A DNA stretch of 64,000 nt, taken from SZUA-430 sp040080835. GTDB taxonomy: Bacteria > Pseudomonadota > Alphaproteobacteria > Micropepsales > Micropepsaceae. Under the pieces are notes generated by a model. The model was not told the DNA's origin. It was given only the letters and a program-made list of their open reading frames with translations, and did no database searches. The stretch lies in NCBI GenBank assembly GCA_040080835.1, contig JBEBHP010000004.1:124001-188000 (forward strand). Direction: 5' to 3'. Positions 26,603 to 35,307 of this stretch are shown in pieces. The position numbers and the translations under genes are program-made. Position 1 is the stretch's first letter; every line of letters starts with the position of its first letter.

Positions 26603-27978
26603 TTTCCAAGCGCCGCAACCACGCCTTTTACGAGGGCGCCGGCAGAGTCAATGCCGGCGCCTTTTCCATGACTTTGACCAAAGCGCACAATCACAAGGTT
26701 GGATGAGGGAACAACGATGATGTACTGGCCCATATATCCGCGAGCCATGTAGGCGTCTGGCGGGGCGCCAGGGATGCCCCAGCGAAAGTTCCAAGGTGCG
26801 ATGACGTCGTTGGTCGTGTTCAGCCAGAAGCCTGCACCATAGCCGCTGTGTGGCGTTGGAGCAGTCGACCACTTGACCCAGCCTTCCGGCAGGATGCGCT
26901 TTCCGCCGATAACGCCATCGTTGAGATAGAGGAGCCCAAATTTGGCCCAGTCGCGCGGGGTGGCCAAAGTTGCCTGTGCCCCCATCAGGGTGCCTGCTGC
27001 GTCGAACTCCGGAACAAAGCTTGTCATTCCCAACGGCCCAAAAATTTCGCGCCATGCGAAATCGCGCAATTCCTGCGGGTTGGCCTTCAGATTGTCTGCG
27101 ATGATGCGCGAAAGCAGAGTGAAGCTGCGGCTGCTGTATCCCCAGCTCTGACCCGGCGATGACAGGAGGCGTGCCTGGGCCGCGAAGCGTGCAGTGTCGC
27201 CTTCGGCAAACCACATATGGGTTGCCGGGCTCGCGCCGCCGCCTTCGTCAAACCCAAATCCTGCATTCATGCGAAGCAGATTTTCAATTGTGATGGCGTT
27301 TCGAATGTCGCCTGACGTGTTCCATTCCTGGACTGGAGCGCGATCAGTCACTTTCAGCTTGCCGTCACGGACGAGCACGCCAACAAGTGCGTTCACGACC
27401 GATTTTGCAATGGAGTGGCTGAGCAACGGTGTGTCTGGTCCAATACCATGAGCGTATCGTTCACCGATGATGCGCCCGTCATGAACGACCACGACCGCCT
27501 TTGTCCGCAATGGCAGGAGTTCGTTTTCAGTGAATGCCTGGCTGATGGCGGCGGCTATTGCTGGATCGGTCGGCACTACGATACCGGGCTCGGCAATTGC
27601 CGGAAGCAGGATTTTGGTTTCAGGCCGCGGTGTAAGCGGCTTGGGCTTCGGGAAACCAGGGTAGGTCAGTGTGCAGCCTCGGCCTTCCGCATACACCGAC
27701 CGGCGCGGAAACAGTCCTGCAATGCGGGTCCGGACTTCCCTTCGCGTGCGGTCAACAACCGGGCTAATCGCCCACGCGATGATGAACATGCCAGGCTCGG
27801 GCGCAAGATGTTCGGCAAACACCTGTGCGGGATCAAGGCGGGATACAAATACCTTGCTGCACAGGTTTTGACTGGTCGTTGCCGAAGCTTCGTCCAGCAG
27901 CGTACCGGGATAGCCGCTGACCCACGCAGCTGACAGAAGAATCGCAAACGTGGCCAGTGCCGGTTTCCAGAGTCTCAT
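26599..27978 (-). CDS. Exported serine hydrolase, class C beta-lactamase-like, 459 aa
   Basis: A penicillin-binding-protein/esterase fold (beta-lactamase family, PF00144). The SxxK nucleophile motif is S189-I-A-K192 in LLSHSIAKSVV. A Tyr in WGYSSRSF provides the YxS-type base and a GYMGQY-like segment lies near the C-terminus. A hydrophobic N-terminal segment (residues about 5-22) is a signal peptide or anchor. The start at 27978 has an ideal GGAGAGG ribosome site eight bases upstream; longer frames cross the operator. The family includes 6-aminohexanoate-dimer hydrolases, esterases and D-aminopeptidases. The divergent TetR gene probably controls it. Confidence 0.85.
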   Translation of the reverse strand: MRLWKPALATFAILLSAAWVSGYPGTLLDEASATTSQNLCSKVFVSRLDPAQVFAEHLAPEPGMFIIAWAISPVVDRTRREVRTRIAGLFPRRSVYAEGRGCTLTYPGFPKPKPLTPRPETKILLPAIAEPGIVVPTDPAIAAAISQAFTENELLPLRTKAVVVVHDGRIIGERYAHGIGPDTPLLSHSIAKSVVNALVGVLVRDGKLKVTDRAPVQEWNTSGDIRNAITIENLLRMNAGFGFDEGGGASPATHMWFAEGDTARFAAQARLLSSPGQSWGYSSRSFTLLSRIIADNLKANPQELRDFAWREIFGPLGMTSFVPEFDAAGTLMGAQATLATPRDWAKFGLLYLNDGVIGGKRILPEGWVKWSTAPTPHSGYGAGFWLNTTNDVIAPWNFRWGIPGAPPDAYMARGYMGQYIIVVPSSNLVIVRFGQSHGKGAGIDSAGALVKGVVAALGN

Positions 27979-28030
27979 TTTGCAAACCTCTCCTGGGCGC
28001 ATTCCAACGACCGCGCTGCGTTCTTGCAGT

Positions 28031-28049
28031 ATACGAGCAATGCTCGTAT
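28031..28049. promoter_or_regulatory. Palindromic operator, probable TetR site
   Basis: A perfect inverted repeat with 8-base arms (ATACGAGC, 3-base spacer, GCTCGTAT) lies in the divergent intergenic region between the serine hydrolase and the TetR regulator. The size and symmetry suit a TetR dimer. Its place immediately upstream of both starts predicts autoregulation plus control of the hydrolase. Confidence 0.7.
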
Positions 28050-28122
28050 TTATGTACTCGCAGTCGCACAGCACTGGTCAACCGTGGCAAGCAAGCTCAA
28101 ACTCGTTGATTCCAAACGAAGA

Positions 28123-28722
28123 ATGCCGGTTCGTCGCGGTTCCCAAGCGACAGTCGAAGCGATTTTTGAGGCGACTGCTCGGATTCTGCAGCTGAGGGGG
28201 CGGGAAGGGCTCAACACCAATCACATCGCAGAGATCGCGGGGGTCAGTATCGGAGCCCTCTACGGGTATTTTCCAAACAAGGAGGCCATACTTCTGGCCA
28301 TGGCACGTCGGGAACTGGATGCTGTTCAGTCACGGGTTGCTGCTGCGCTGACATCCAAAGAGGCTGACGCTGGTACAGACTCCGTTCGTCGCGCCATCCG
28401 TGCGCTCGTGCGCGGATATGGAACGAGGAGCCGGGCGCGGCGAATCCTTATGGAGACGCTGTTTTCGTTCGGCGGAAGCGAGGAAATGGCAAGGCCAGTC
28501 TATGAGATATCCAATCTCATCGCGCGTCATTCATCCGAGCTGCTGCCGACGGGCGCTTCTGCACCGTCACCCATTGGAATGTTTGTGCTGACACGCGCGG
28601 TGGACAGTGTGATCCGGTCCGCGACTTATGAAGAGGTTCCTTTCATTTCGTCGCGTGAATTTGAAGACGAGCTCGTTCGCCTGGTCATGGGCTATTTTCT
28701 GACACCGGGGCCTGCGCCCTAG
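28123..28722 (+). CDS. TetR/AcrR family transcriptional regulator, 199 aa
   Basis: An N-terminal TetR helix-turn-helix: AIFEATARILQLRGREGLNTNHIAEIA, then GVSIGALYGYFPNKEAILLAM, with the usual YxYFxxKE recognition helix end. The C-terminal ligand domain is not assignable to a ligand. The frame is open upstream to 28024, but the palindrome at 28031-28049 lies inside that extension. A start at 28123 (MPVRRGSQ) or a GTG at 28084 is therefore more plausible. The stop is shared with the convergent kinase gene through CTAG. Confidence 0.85.
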   Translation: MPVRRGSQATVEAIFEATARILQLRGREGLNTNHIAEIAGVSIGALYGYFPNKEAILLAMARRELDAVQSRVAAALTSKEADAGTDSVRRAIRALVRGYGTRSRARRILMETLFSFGGSEEMARPVYEISNLIARHSSELLPTGASAPSPIGMFVLTRAVDSVIRSATYEEVPFISSREFEDELVRLVMGYFLTPGPAP

Positions 28723-30212
28723 GTCATGGCCGCAAGCCGGATGGGTGAGGGCTGTGGTGCGCTGATCCGTTCGCGCGGAAAGAGGCAGGTGATCGTGGTG
28801 CCCTTTCCCAGTTCGCTCTCAAGCCAGACTTTTCCGCCGTGCGCTTCGACGAGGCCCCGCACGATGGGCAGGCCAAGTCCCGTTCCCTTTTCGGGATTTG
28901 CGATGTCGTGGCGTCCCTGTCCGAAGGCCGCGAAGACAGCACTTATGTCGGCTGGATCAATTCCAACCCCAGTGTCGGTCACACCAATGTCCATGCCGCC
29001 ATTTGATTTGTACCTTGCAAATGCAGTTACTGTGCCGCCAGGCGGGGTGAACTTTACCGCGTTCGAAATCAGGTTGAGGAGGACCTGATGTACGCCACGT
29101 TCATCTGCCAACAGCAACGGAAGGTCGCGATCCGCTTCGATCTTGAGCAAGACCTGCCTGTCGCCGGCGCGGACCTCGAACAGCTTCAAGGCCTGCTGAA
29201 TGGCTTCGCGAACCGAGATCTCAACGGGGTGTATCGCCATCCGCCCTGCTTCAATCTTGGCGAGATCAAGCACGTCATTGATGAGCCCAAGCAAGTGCTG
29301 ACCACTTTCGCTGACGTGTTGGGCATACTCGCTGTATTGCGGTGCGCCGAGCGGGCCAAAAATCTGCTTGCGCATCAGTTCGGAGAAGCCAAGGATTGCG
29401 TTCAGCGGCGTGCGCAGTTCGTGGCTCATGTTTGCCAGAAATTCAGATTTGGCCTGGCTCGCTGCTTCGGCGCGCTGGCGGGCCCGGTCGGATTCGAACT
29501 TTGCCGCGGCGAGCTGTTCGATCAATTCGTTCTTGTCTTCTCGTGTCAGGAACAGGTCATACGCATTCAGATGGACCGTCCGACCCACATGCGCCATGAA
29601 CAGGCACAATCCGAGCCCCAGCAAACCCACACCAATATGGAACGGGTCGCCGACCAGAAACGGCGGAACGAAAATGGCAAGCGAATATGGAACTAGTGCG
29701 GCCCAAATCATGCGACCGCTTGATGATGTCATTACGATGCCGGCGGACAGGCTGGCTGCGGCTATGAGCATCAACAGCATTTGTCCCGTATCTGAACAAA
29801 GCCAGTAAAATCCGAACTGGGGGTACATCCAGATGGTGTTGGAAGCGACCGTGGCCCAGGTCAGTCCGATGTGCCACCTTCGCACAACTGCAGGCGACGG
29901 ATCCCTGAGTTCCAGGAAGCGACTGCCCATCCAGAAGCGCAAGCTACTTGCGGATATCACAAGAAACCAAACTGCCAGGTGATGTATCGGTACCCAAGCC
30001 AGCAGCATAATACTTGTGATGAGTGCGAAGGCGGGCATCGCGAACAGACCCGGTGTCATGCTGGCTTCCGCCAGGCGAAGCTGATCGAGTTCGAGTTTTG
30101 CCAACCGCTCCGGCGACAGGGCGCGCGAACGGGACACACTATTCTTCAACAGATTTTGCGCGCGCCAAATCATGCGTGCCGCCGAATGTCCCCCAGGTTC
30201 AGCGTTGAGCAT
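28719..30212 (-). CDS. Membrane-bound sensor histidine kinase, 497 aa
   Basis: Six or so hydrophobic segments occupy about residues 50-215. A short coiled linker follows, then a HisKA domain with the phosphoacceptor H264 in NMSHELRTPLNAILGF. The HATPase domain shows N (LLNLISNAVKFTP), G1 (DTGVGID), F and G2 (GTGLGLPIV) boxes. There is no response regulator gene beside it, so it is an orphan kinase in this window. The start is uncertain between 30212 and 30173; longer frames would cross the divergent crotonase gene. Confidence 0.9.
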   Translation of the reverse strand: MLNAEPGGHSAARMIWRAQNLLKNSVSRSRALSPERLAKLELDQLRLAEASMTPGLFAMPAFALITSIMLLAWVPIHHLAVWFLVISASSLRFWMGSRFLELRDPSPAVVRRWHIGLTWATVASNTIWMYPQFGFYWLCSDTGQMLLMLIAAASLSAGIVMTSSSGRMIWAALVPYSLAIFVPPFLVGDPFHIGVGLLGLGLCLFMAHVGRTVHLNAYDLFLTREDKNELIEQLAAAKFESDRARQRAEAASQAKSEFLANMSHELRTPLNAILGFSELMRKQIFGPLGAPQYSEYAQHVSESGQHLLGLINDVLDLAKIEAGRMAIHPVEISVREAIQQALKLFEVRAGDRQVLLKIEADRDLPLLLADERGVHQVLLNLISNAVKFTPPGGTVTAFARYKSNGGMDIGVTDTGVGIDPADISAVFAAFGQGRHDIANPEKGTGLGLPIVRGLVEAHGGKVWLESELGKGTTITCLFPRERISAPQPSPIRLAAMT

Positions 30213-30336
30213 GCCACGCGAGACGTTAAGGAAGGTTGGGTTTGTCGGGTTTTGGCGGTATTCCACCGGAACGCGCTTGCGCAATAGCCGGTGATGGTTA
30301 CGGTTCCGTAAATTCCCTGAACCTAAAGGTGATCGC

Positions 30337-31137
30337 ATGAATGAAGTGTTGTTGTTCGAGGTCTGCGGACCTGTCGCCGTTCTAACGATCAACCGGGCTG
30401 AGACCCGCAATCCCTTGGGACATGAGGGCGACGGTGAGGTATTTGCGGCTGCTGCTGCCCGGGTCAACGCAGACCGCTCAATCAGAGCCGTCGTTTTGAC
30501 CGGTGCGGGCAAAGCCTTTTCGGCAGGAGGCGATGTGAAGGCAATGCGGGAAAGGGGCGGCGCATTTGCGGGCCCAGGTGTGGCGATCCGCGAGCGCTAT
30601 CGAAATGGCATTCACCGAATAGTTCGCAGTATCTGGGGCATCGAAGTTCCAGTAGTTGCTGCGGTGAATGGTCCAGCCATCGGACTTGGAAATGATGTGG
30701 CATGTCTTGCCGACATGCGGATCGCAAGTGATACGGCGATATTTGGTGCTACGTTCCTGAAGATCGGTCTGATACCAGGCGATGGCGGCGCGTGGCTGCT
30801 GCCCCGCGTCATTGGAATGGCGCGCGCGTCGGAGCTGCTCTACACAGGCGATACGATCGACGCCCAGACAGCACTGCAATGGGGACTGGTGTCTCGGGTT
30901 GTGCCGTCGGCGTTGCTGCAGGAAGAAGCCATGAAACTGGCCAACAAGATGGCCGCGCAGCCGCCCGATGTCCTTCGAATGACCAAGAAACTGTTGCGGG
31001 AAGGCCAATCGGTGAGCTTTGACAACATCATGGAATTGTCTGCTGCGATGCAGGCCCTGGCCCATCACACCGAGGATCATGCCGAAGCCATTGATGCCTT
31101 TTTTGAAAAACGTCCGGGAAACTACAAGGGGAAGTGA
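30337..31137 (+). CDS. Enoyl-CoA hydratase/isomerase (crotonase) family, 266 aa
   Basis: The crotonase fold is shown by the first oxyanion segment (AGKAFSAGGDVKAMRERG, about residues 57-74) and the second (NGPAIGLGNDVACLADMRIASDTAIF, about 109-134). ECH-type Glu residues are not obvious at the usual positions: the AGGDVK site is standard, but the second catalytic acid region reads LIPGDGGAW. That pattern (GDGG) is seen in hydratase-like proteins with altered chemistry. It forms a run with the genes that follow (GNAT, ABM, ACAD, SDR), so beta-oxidation-like catabolism is likely. Confidence 0.85.
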   Translation: MNEVLLFEVCGPVAVLTINRAETRNPLGHEGDGEVFAAAAARVNADRSIRAVVLTGAGKAFSAGGDVKAMRERGGAFAGPGVAIRERYRNGIHRIVRSIWGIEVPVVAAVNGPAIGLGNDVACLADMRIASDTAIFGATFLKIGLIPGDGGAWLLPRVIGMARASELLYTGDTIDAQTALQWGLVSRVVPSALLQEEAMKLANKMAAQPPDVLRMTKKLLREGQSVSFDNIMELSAAMQALAHHTEDHAEAIDAFFEKRPGNYKGK

Positions 31138-31173
31138 TGTGAGTGGTACTGTGTCTGGCCCGCGCTAAGTCGC

Positions 31174-31677
31174 ATGAGCGAAATCCTGGAAATTGAAGGA
31201 TGTGTCGTGCGGTCGCTTGAGGGTGACGACAAGGGCGTGCTGCAGCGCGAGTTTGACCGGGATGTCGTATATTTCCGGGCTATTAACGGGCGTGACATTC
31301 CCATAGATGAAATTTGTTCGGCATTGCCGCCGGGCCGCGCACCAACTGACAAATTCACATTCGTTCTGGAACGTGACGGCGATGTCGCCGGGATGATTGA
31401 TATCATTCGGGGGTATCCTGAAGCGCAGGTCTGGTATCTGGGTTTCATGTTTGTCTCGAAGGCGTGGCGCGGTGGGCTTGGACGAAGGGTGCTGCGCGGC
31501 CTCTATGGCTGGGTCAAATCCCAGGGCGGAATTGCCCTCCGGCTGGGTGTCGTTGAGCCCAACCTGAAGGCTCGCAGATTGTACGCTACGGAAGGGTTTG
31601 TTTTTGAGGCGGTGCGGGAGATCGACCCGGGGTTACGAAGAATGCGTCGGACCCTTGTACTTCAGCGGCCGCTTTAG
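31174..31677 (+). CDS. GNAT family N-acetyltransferase, 167 aa
   Basis: The acetyl-CoA binding region is recognisable in LGFMFVSKAWRGGLGRRVLRGLYGW (about residues 88-112; the canonical R/Q-x-x-G-x-G/A is RGGLGR). It is followed by LRLGVVEPNLKARRLYATEGF, typical of motif B. It sits 36 bases after the crotonase gene. The acceptor (small amine or protein) is unknown. Confidence 0.83.
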   Translation: MSEILEIEGCVVRSLEGDDKGVLQREFDRDVVYFRAINGRDIPIDEICSALPPGRAPTDKFTFVLERDGDVAGMIDIIRGYPEAQVWYLGFMFVSKAWRGGLGRRVLRGLYGWVKSQGGIALRLGVVEPNLKARRLYATEGFVFEAVREIDPGLRRMRRTLVLQRPL

Positions 31678-31715
31678 TCTATTGGCGCGGAACACAATTG
31701 CATCGGAGACTTCAT

Positions 31716-32003
31716 ATGACTGTTGGTATTGTTGCGACACTCAAGATCAAGGCCGGTCACGAGACCGAATTCGAAAGTGCGGCCCGAGAACTGATTGCGG
31801 CCGTAAAGAAGAACGAGCCTGGCTGCTTGCAGTATGAGCTGTTCAAGTCAAAGCAACCGTCGACGTATGTGTTCATGGAGCAGTACGCCACTAGCGAGGC
31901 TCTGGCAGCGCACAGCAAGACGGCGCACTACGTGGCAGCGGGTCCCAAGCTGGGTGCGGTGCTCGATGGGCGTCCGCAAATCGAGATTCTTGAGAAGGTA
32001 TAG
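31716..32003 (+). CDS. ABM-fold putative quinol monooxygenase, 95 aa
   Basis: A small antibiotic-biosynthesis-monooxygenase-type dimeric alpha/beta-barrel protein like YgiN: IVATLKIKAGHETEFE, then EPGCLQYELFKSK and TYVFMEQYATSEALAAHSKTAHY. The start at 31716 has GGAG five to six bases upstream. It overlaps no neighbour and precedes the next dehydrogenase by six bases. Cofactor-free oxidation of an aromatic or quinol is the family's usual activity. Confidence 0.87.
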   Translation: MTVGIVATLKIKAGHETEFESAARELIAAVKKNEPGCLQYELFKSKQPSTYVFMEQYATSEALAAHSKTAHYVAAGPKLGAVLDGRPQIEILEKV

Positions 32004-32009
32004 TCGCCA

Positions 32010-33218
32010 ATGGATCTTTCGTTCAGCAAGGAAGACGAGCAGTTTCGCGATGATGTGCGTGCATTCATTTCTGAACGGTATGAGGAGGACCTGCGTCACA
32101 AGATGGCGTGTTCCAAGAATGGCTACCTCGACAAAGCAGGTCAGGTGAAATGGCAAAAGGCGCTCAATGATCGTGGGTGGGCCGCCGTGAACTGGCCGAG
32201 GGAGTATGGCGGGGCCGGTTTCACCGGAAATCAGAAGTATATTTTCGATGCTGAAATGTCTGCGGCGGGCGCGCCCATTGTCAGTCCGATGGGGCTCAAG
32301 ATGGTTGCACCGGTGATCATGGCTTTCGGAAGTGATGCTCAAAAGAAAAAGTATCTTCCGCCAATTCTGTCGTCTGATATCTGGTGGTGTCAGGGCTACT
32401 CGGAGCCTGGCTCCGGGTCTGACCTTGCCAGCCTGAACATGCGTGCCGAAGACAAGGGCGATCATTATGTCTGCAATGGAACGAAGATCTGGACCACCCA
32501 CGCGCAATGGGCCGACTGGATATTCTGTCTGGTGCGCACGACGCCGGGGCAGAAACCCCAGGAAGGGATATCGTTCATTCTGATTGACATGAAGACCCCC
32601 GGCATAACTGTACGCCCGATCGTGACTGTCGACGGACCACCAGACAACGAACAGGAAGTAAATCAGGTCTTCTTCGACAATGTAAAAGTTCCAAAGGAAA
32701 ATCTGATCGGCAAGCAGGACCTGGGTTGGACCTATGCGAAGTACCTGCTTGAATTTGAAAGAGGCAACGCCTACTCGGCTGGTTTGCACCGTGCACTGAA
32801 GAAAGTCAGGTCTATTGCCTCGGTAGAGGGTCATGAGGGCGGCAAGCTCATCGACGATACTGATTTTCGCCGGAAGCTGATTGAAGTCGAGATCCAGATA
32901 CATGCCCTGGACTACACGGAGAGACGGTTCTTTTCGAAGATGGCGACAGGACAACGTCCGGGCGCAGAGTCTTCCCTGTTCAAGACGCGAGGTACCGAAT
33001 TGCAGCAGGCAATCTCGGAACTCGCAGTGGAAGCCATCCAATACTCATCGATACCGTTCGTGCAGGCGCCCTGGGAGAAGAAGAACGAGCCATGGCCGCA
33101 ACCGGACTACGCCGTCACGACCGCCCCCTATTACTTCAACCTGCGGAAGGCCTCGATCTATGCCGGATCCAATGAGATCCAGCGCAACATCATGGCGAAG
33201 ATGGTGCTGGGACTTTGA
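32010..33218 (+). CDS. Second PimC-like acyl-CoA dehydrogenase, 402 aa
   Basis: A paralogue of the protein at 24236-25429. It has the same WWCQGYSEPGSGSDLASL and NGTKIWTTHAQWADWIFCLVR segments and the ending SIYAGSNEIQRNIMAKMVLGL. It starts MDLSFSKEDEQFRDDVRAF. No PimD-like partner lies next to it, so it either acts alone or pairs with the protein at 25472. An operon with the ABM and SDR genes is likely from the 6- and 3-base gaps. Confidence 0.9.
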   Translation: MDLSFSKEDEQFRDDVRAFISERYEEDLRHKMACSKNGYLDKAGQVKWQKALNDRGWAAVNWPREYGGAGFTGNQKYIFDAEMSAAGAPIVSPMGLKMVAPVIMAFGSDAQKKKYLPPILSSDIWWCQGYSEPGSGSDLASLNMRAEDKGDHYVCNGTKIWTTHAQWADWIFCLVRTTPGQKPQEGISFILIDMKTPGITVRPIVTVDGPPDNEQEVNQVFFDNVKVPKENLIGKQDLGWTYAKYLLEFERGNAYSAGLHRALKKVRSIASVEGHEGGKLIDDTDFRRKLIEVEIQIHALDYTERRFFSKMATGQRPGAESSLFKTRGTELQQAISELAVEAIQYSSIPFVQAPWEKKNEPWPQPDYAVTTAPYYFNLRKASIYAGSNEIQRNIMAKMVLGL

Positions 33219-33221
33219 CAA

Positions 33222-34091
33222 ATGGCTAGTGCGCCCGCGAAAGTTGCCATTGTAACGGGCGCAGCGCGTGGAATCGGCGCGGGGGTCGCGAAGGGACTGC
33301 ATACCGCGGGCTATGTTGTTTCGCTTGTTGGTCTCGAGGGTGACCTGCTGCGCCAGAATGCACGAGCGCTCGGGGAACGAGCGGTCGCATTCGAAGCCGA
33401 CGTCACCGACCGGCATTCACTTGGCAATGCCTTTGAGGGAACGCGCGAGCGGTTTGGTCGCATTGATACTGTCGTTTCGAACGCGGGTATTTCAAATTTT
33501 GATCTGTTACGAACCATGGCGCCAGAACATTTCCGTCGGGTGATGGCGGTGAACGTGGAGGGCACGTTCAATTGCATTCAGGCGTCGTTTCCACACCTGG
33601 TCGAGAGCAAGGGTTACTTTCTGGGTGTTGCATCGATTGCAGCTGTGGGAGCACCTCCCGGCATGGCAGCATACGGTGCCAGCAAGTCTGCGACTGAAAG
33701 CCTTTGCAACACGTTTCGGTCGGAAGTTTCGCATACTGGCGTAGGGGTGGGTGTTGCCTACTTTGGCTGGCTTGATTCTGATCTGGTGCGAACCGGAAAT
33801 GCACACAAGGGATTTCATTTCGTTCGTGAACACCTGCCGGGGCCGCTCAAGGTCATTGCGCCCTTGCAGATTTCAATCGATGCAATTGTCGAAGGGGTAA
33901 AGCAACGCAAAGCGGTCGTACTTGCGCCCGGCTGGGTGCGACTGGCTCTGGCGCTGCGCTGGTTCGTTGGACGTAACAGCGGTGCGTTCAAGTCTCATAT
34001 GGCGGAGATCGAGCGGCTTTGCGCGGAAGAGCTCAAAGCGCGAGGAGGTTCGGCTTCATCGGCGATGATTACCGACCCTGCGCGCCATTAA
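33222..34091 (+). CDS. SDR family NAD(P)-dependent oxidoreductase, 289 aa
   Basis: A classical short-chain dehydrogenase: the nucleotide-binding motif TGAARGIG at about residues 12-19, NAG in the VSNAGIS strand, and the catalytic Tyr/Lys in AAYGASKSA (Tyr about 150). The C-terminal extension of about 50 residues (LAPGWVRLALALRWFVGRN) is longer than the minimal SDR and ends Ser/Ala rich. It follows the dehydrogenase by three bases. The last bases (TTAA) overlap the convergent HPP gene stop. Confidence 0.88.
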   Translation: MASAPAKVAIVTGAARGIGAGVAKGLHTAGYVVSLVGLEGDLLRQNARALGERAVAFEADVTDRHSLGNAFEGTRERFGRIDTVVSNAGISNFDLLRTMAPEHFRRVMAVNVEGTFNCIQASFPHLVESKGYFLGVASIAAVGAPPGMAAYGASKSATESLCNTFRSEVSHTGVGVGVAYFGWLDSDLVRTGNAHKGFHFVREHLPGPLKVIAPLQISIDAIVEGVKQRKAVVLAPGWVRLALALRWFVGRNSGAFKSHMAEIERLCAEELKARGGSASSAMITDPARH

Positions 34092-34588
34092 TCCGGTTGC
34101 TTGACTGGCCATTTTTCGCCGGTGATGCGATGGAATACGTAGGCAAAGGCAATCAGTATGATTGCACCCGTCATAACGGGAGTGAGGATGAACACTGGGC
34201 TCGCGTGGCTGGCTGCTATGATGATCGGGCTTATTCCGGCCGGCGGGTGAAATGCGTCGAACAAGTGCATAAGTGCGATCGCCAGTCCGATTGCGAACGC
34301 CGCCACCCAGATATCGTATCCAAGCACTTGCGTGCACATGATCCCGGCGGTGGCACAAATAATGTGGCCGCCAAGCACACAGCGTGGTCGCGCCGGTTTC
34401 AACTCCGGTCCACCCAAAACCATCACGATCGAGGTCGCAAACGGGATTGTCATCAGCGGGAAGTGCGAGGCTGTCGCCAGATATGCCATGAGGGCAATGC
34501 CGCCTGCGCCGCCAATGGAGCGCAAAAGGATCGTGGATATGGGCAGTTTGGTCAAGAAATTACGCCTCGTGCGAGAATCCGAATCCAT
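34088..34588 (-). CDS. HPP family integral membrane protein, 166 aa
   Basis: Four hydrophobic helices with the family-defining HPP motif in DAFHPPAGIS (about residues 112-121). HPP proteins are found in plant plastids and bacteria; plant members have been linked to nitrite transport. The bacterial function is uncertain. A single gene between an SDR and a hypothetical membrane protein. Confidence 0.85.
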   Translation of the reverse strand: MDSDSRTRRNFLTKLPISTILLRSIGGAGGIALMAYLATASHFPLMTIPFATSIVMVLGGPELKPARPRCVLGGHIICATAGIMCTQVLGYDIWVAAFAIGLAIALMHLFDAFHPPAGISPIIIAASHASPVFILTPVMTGAIILIAFAYVFHRITGEKWPVKQPD

Positions 34589-34668
34589 GCTCCAAGCAGA
34601 GCGTGCTTTACCGGCTGAAATTCACCAACTAGCTTCCAGAGTATCAAACTCAAACAGGATCCCCAGCC

Positions 34669-35307
34669 GTGGCAGGTCGAAAGTCTCCCTCCGGAAAGTC
34701 GAGTCCTCTGTTCGCCTCATGGGTCTATGTTTTTCAGGACTTTGGGCGCGCATGGCTTTCTTATGGCTTGCTGGCCGTCATCGTCGCTGGAATTACACAT
34801 GGGATTTTTCATGTTCCGATGTGGGAGGTCACTGACGTTATTCTGGCACTTCTGTTGTTCGCGGTGGCGTTTGTCGCTTGTCTGACAGCGATTGCAATGT
34901 GTCTGGATGTGGCTGGCGGCGAGCTCATGGTAGCATTCGCGAGAGTCATCAGCCTCGTTCTGCTCGCTTTTTTGCCATTCGGCGCCATCCTTGGTTTCAT
35001 GGCTTACGATTTTTTTGCCGAGACAGATTTTGAAGCCGGCTCGTTTGTCTACAAGGGGTTTGTTGCGTTTTTCGCAGATGGATACGCGTGGCTGTCCAGC
35101 GTCGTCGGCGATTTCCTGGGCATCGTAAGGCCCATGAAAGAAGCTGTTGCGCCGGTGCCTGTGCTTGATCAGGCGCGGCTGCTGATGGTGGCGCAGATTG
35201 CCAGTGTGGCTCTGGCATTGTTTGGCTTTGCGCTAAGCCGTTCGCGTGTCACCGTGCTTGCCGATGACACGCTGCGGTTCAGCCCGTTTGCCGTTCTGAA
35301 GAACTAG
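34669..35307 (+). CDS. Hypothetical four-span membrane protein, 212 aa
   Basis: Hydrophobic segments at about residues 28-45, 55-77, 85-112 and 175-190 point to an inner-membrane protein. I recognise no family. It has a serine/lysine-rich N-terminus and is divergent from the HPP gene (80 bases between starts). The final bases form a shared CTAG stop with the convergent SDR gene. Confidence 0.65.
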   Translation: MAGRKSPSGKSSPLFASWVYVFQDFGRAWLSYGLLAVIVAGITHGIFHVPMWEVTDVILALLLFAVAFVACLTAIAMCLDVAGGELMVAFARVISLVLLAFLPFGAILGFMAYDFFAETDFEAGSFVYKGFVAFFADGYAWLSSVVGDFLGIVRPMKEAVAPVPVLDQARLLMVAQIASVALALFGFALSRSRVTVLADDTLRFSPFAVLKN

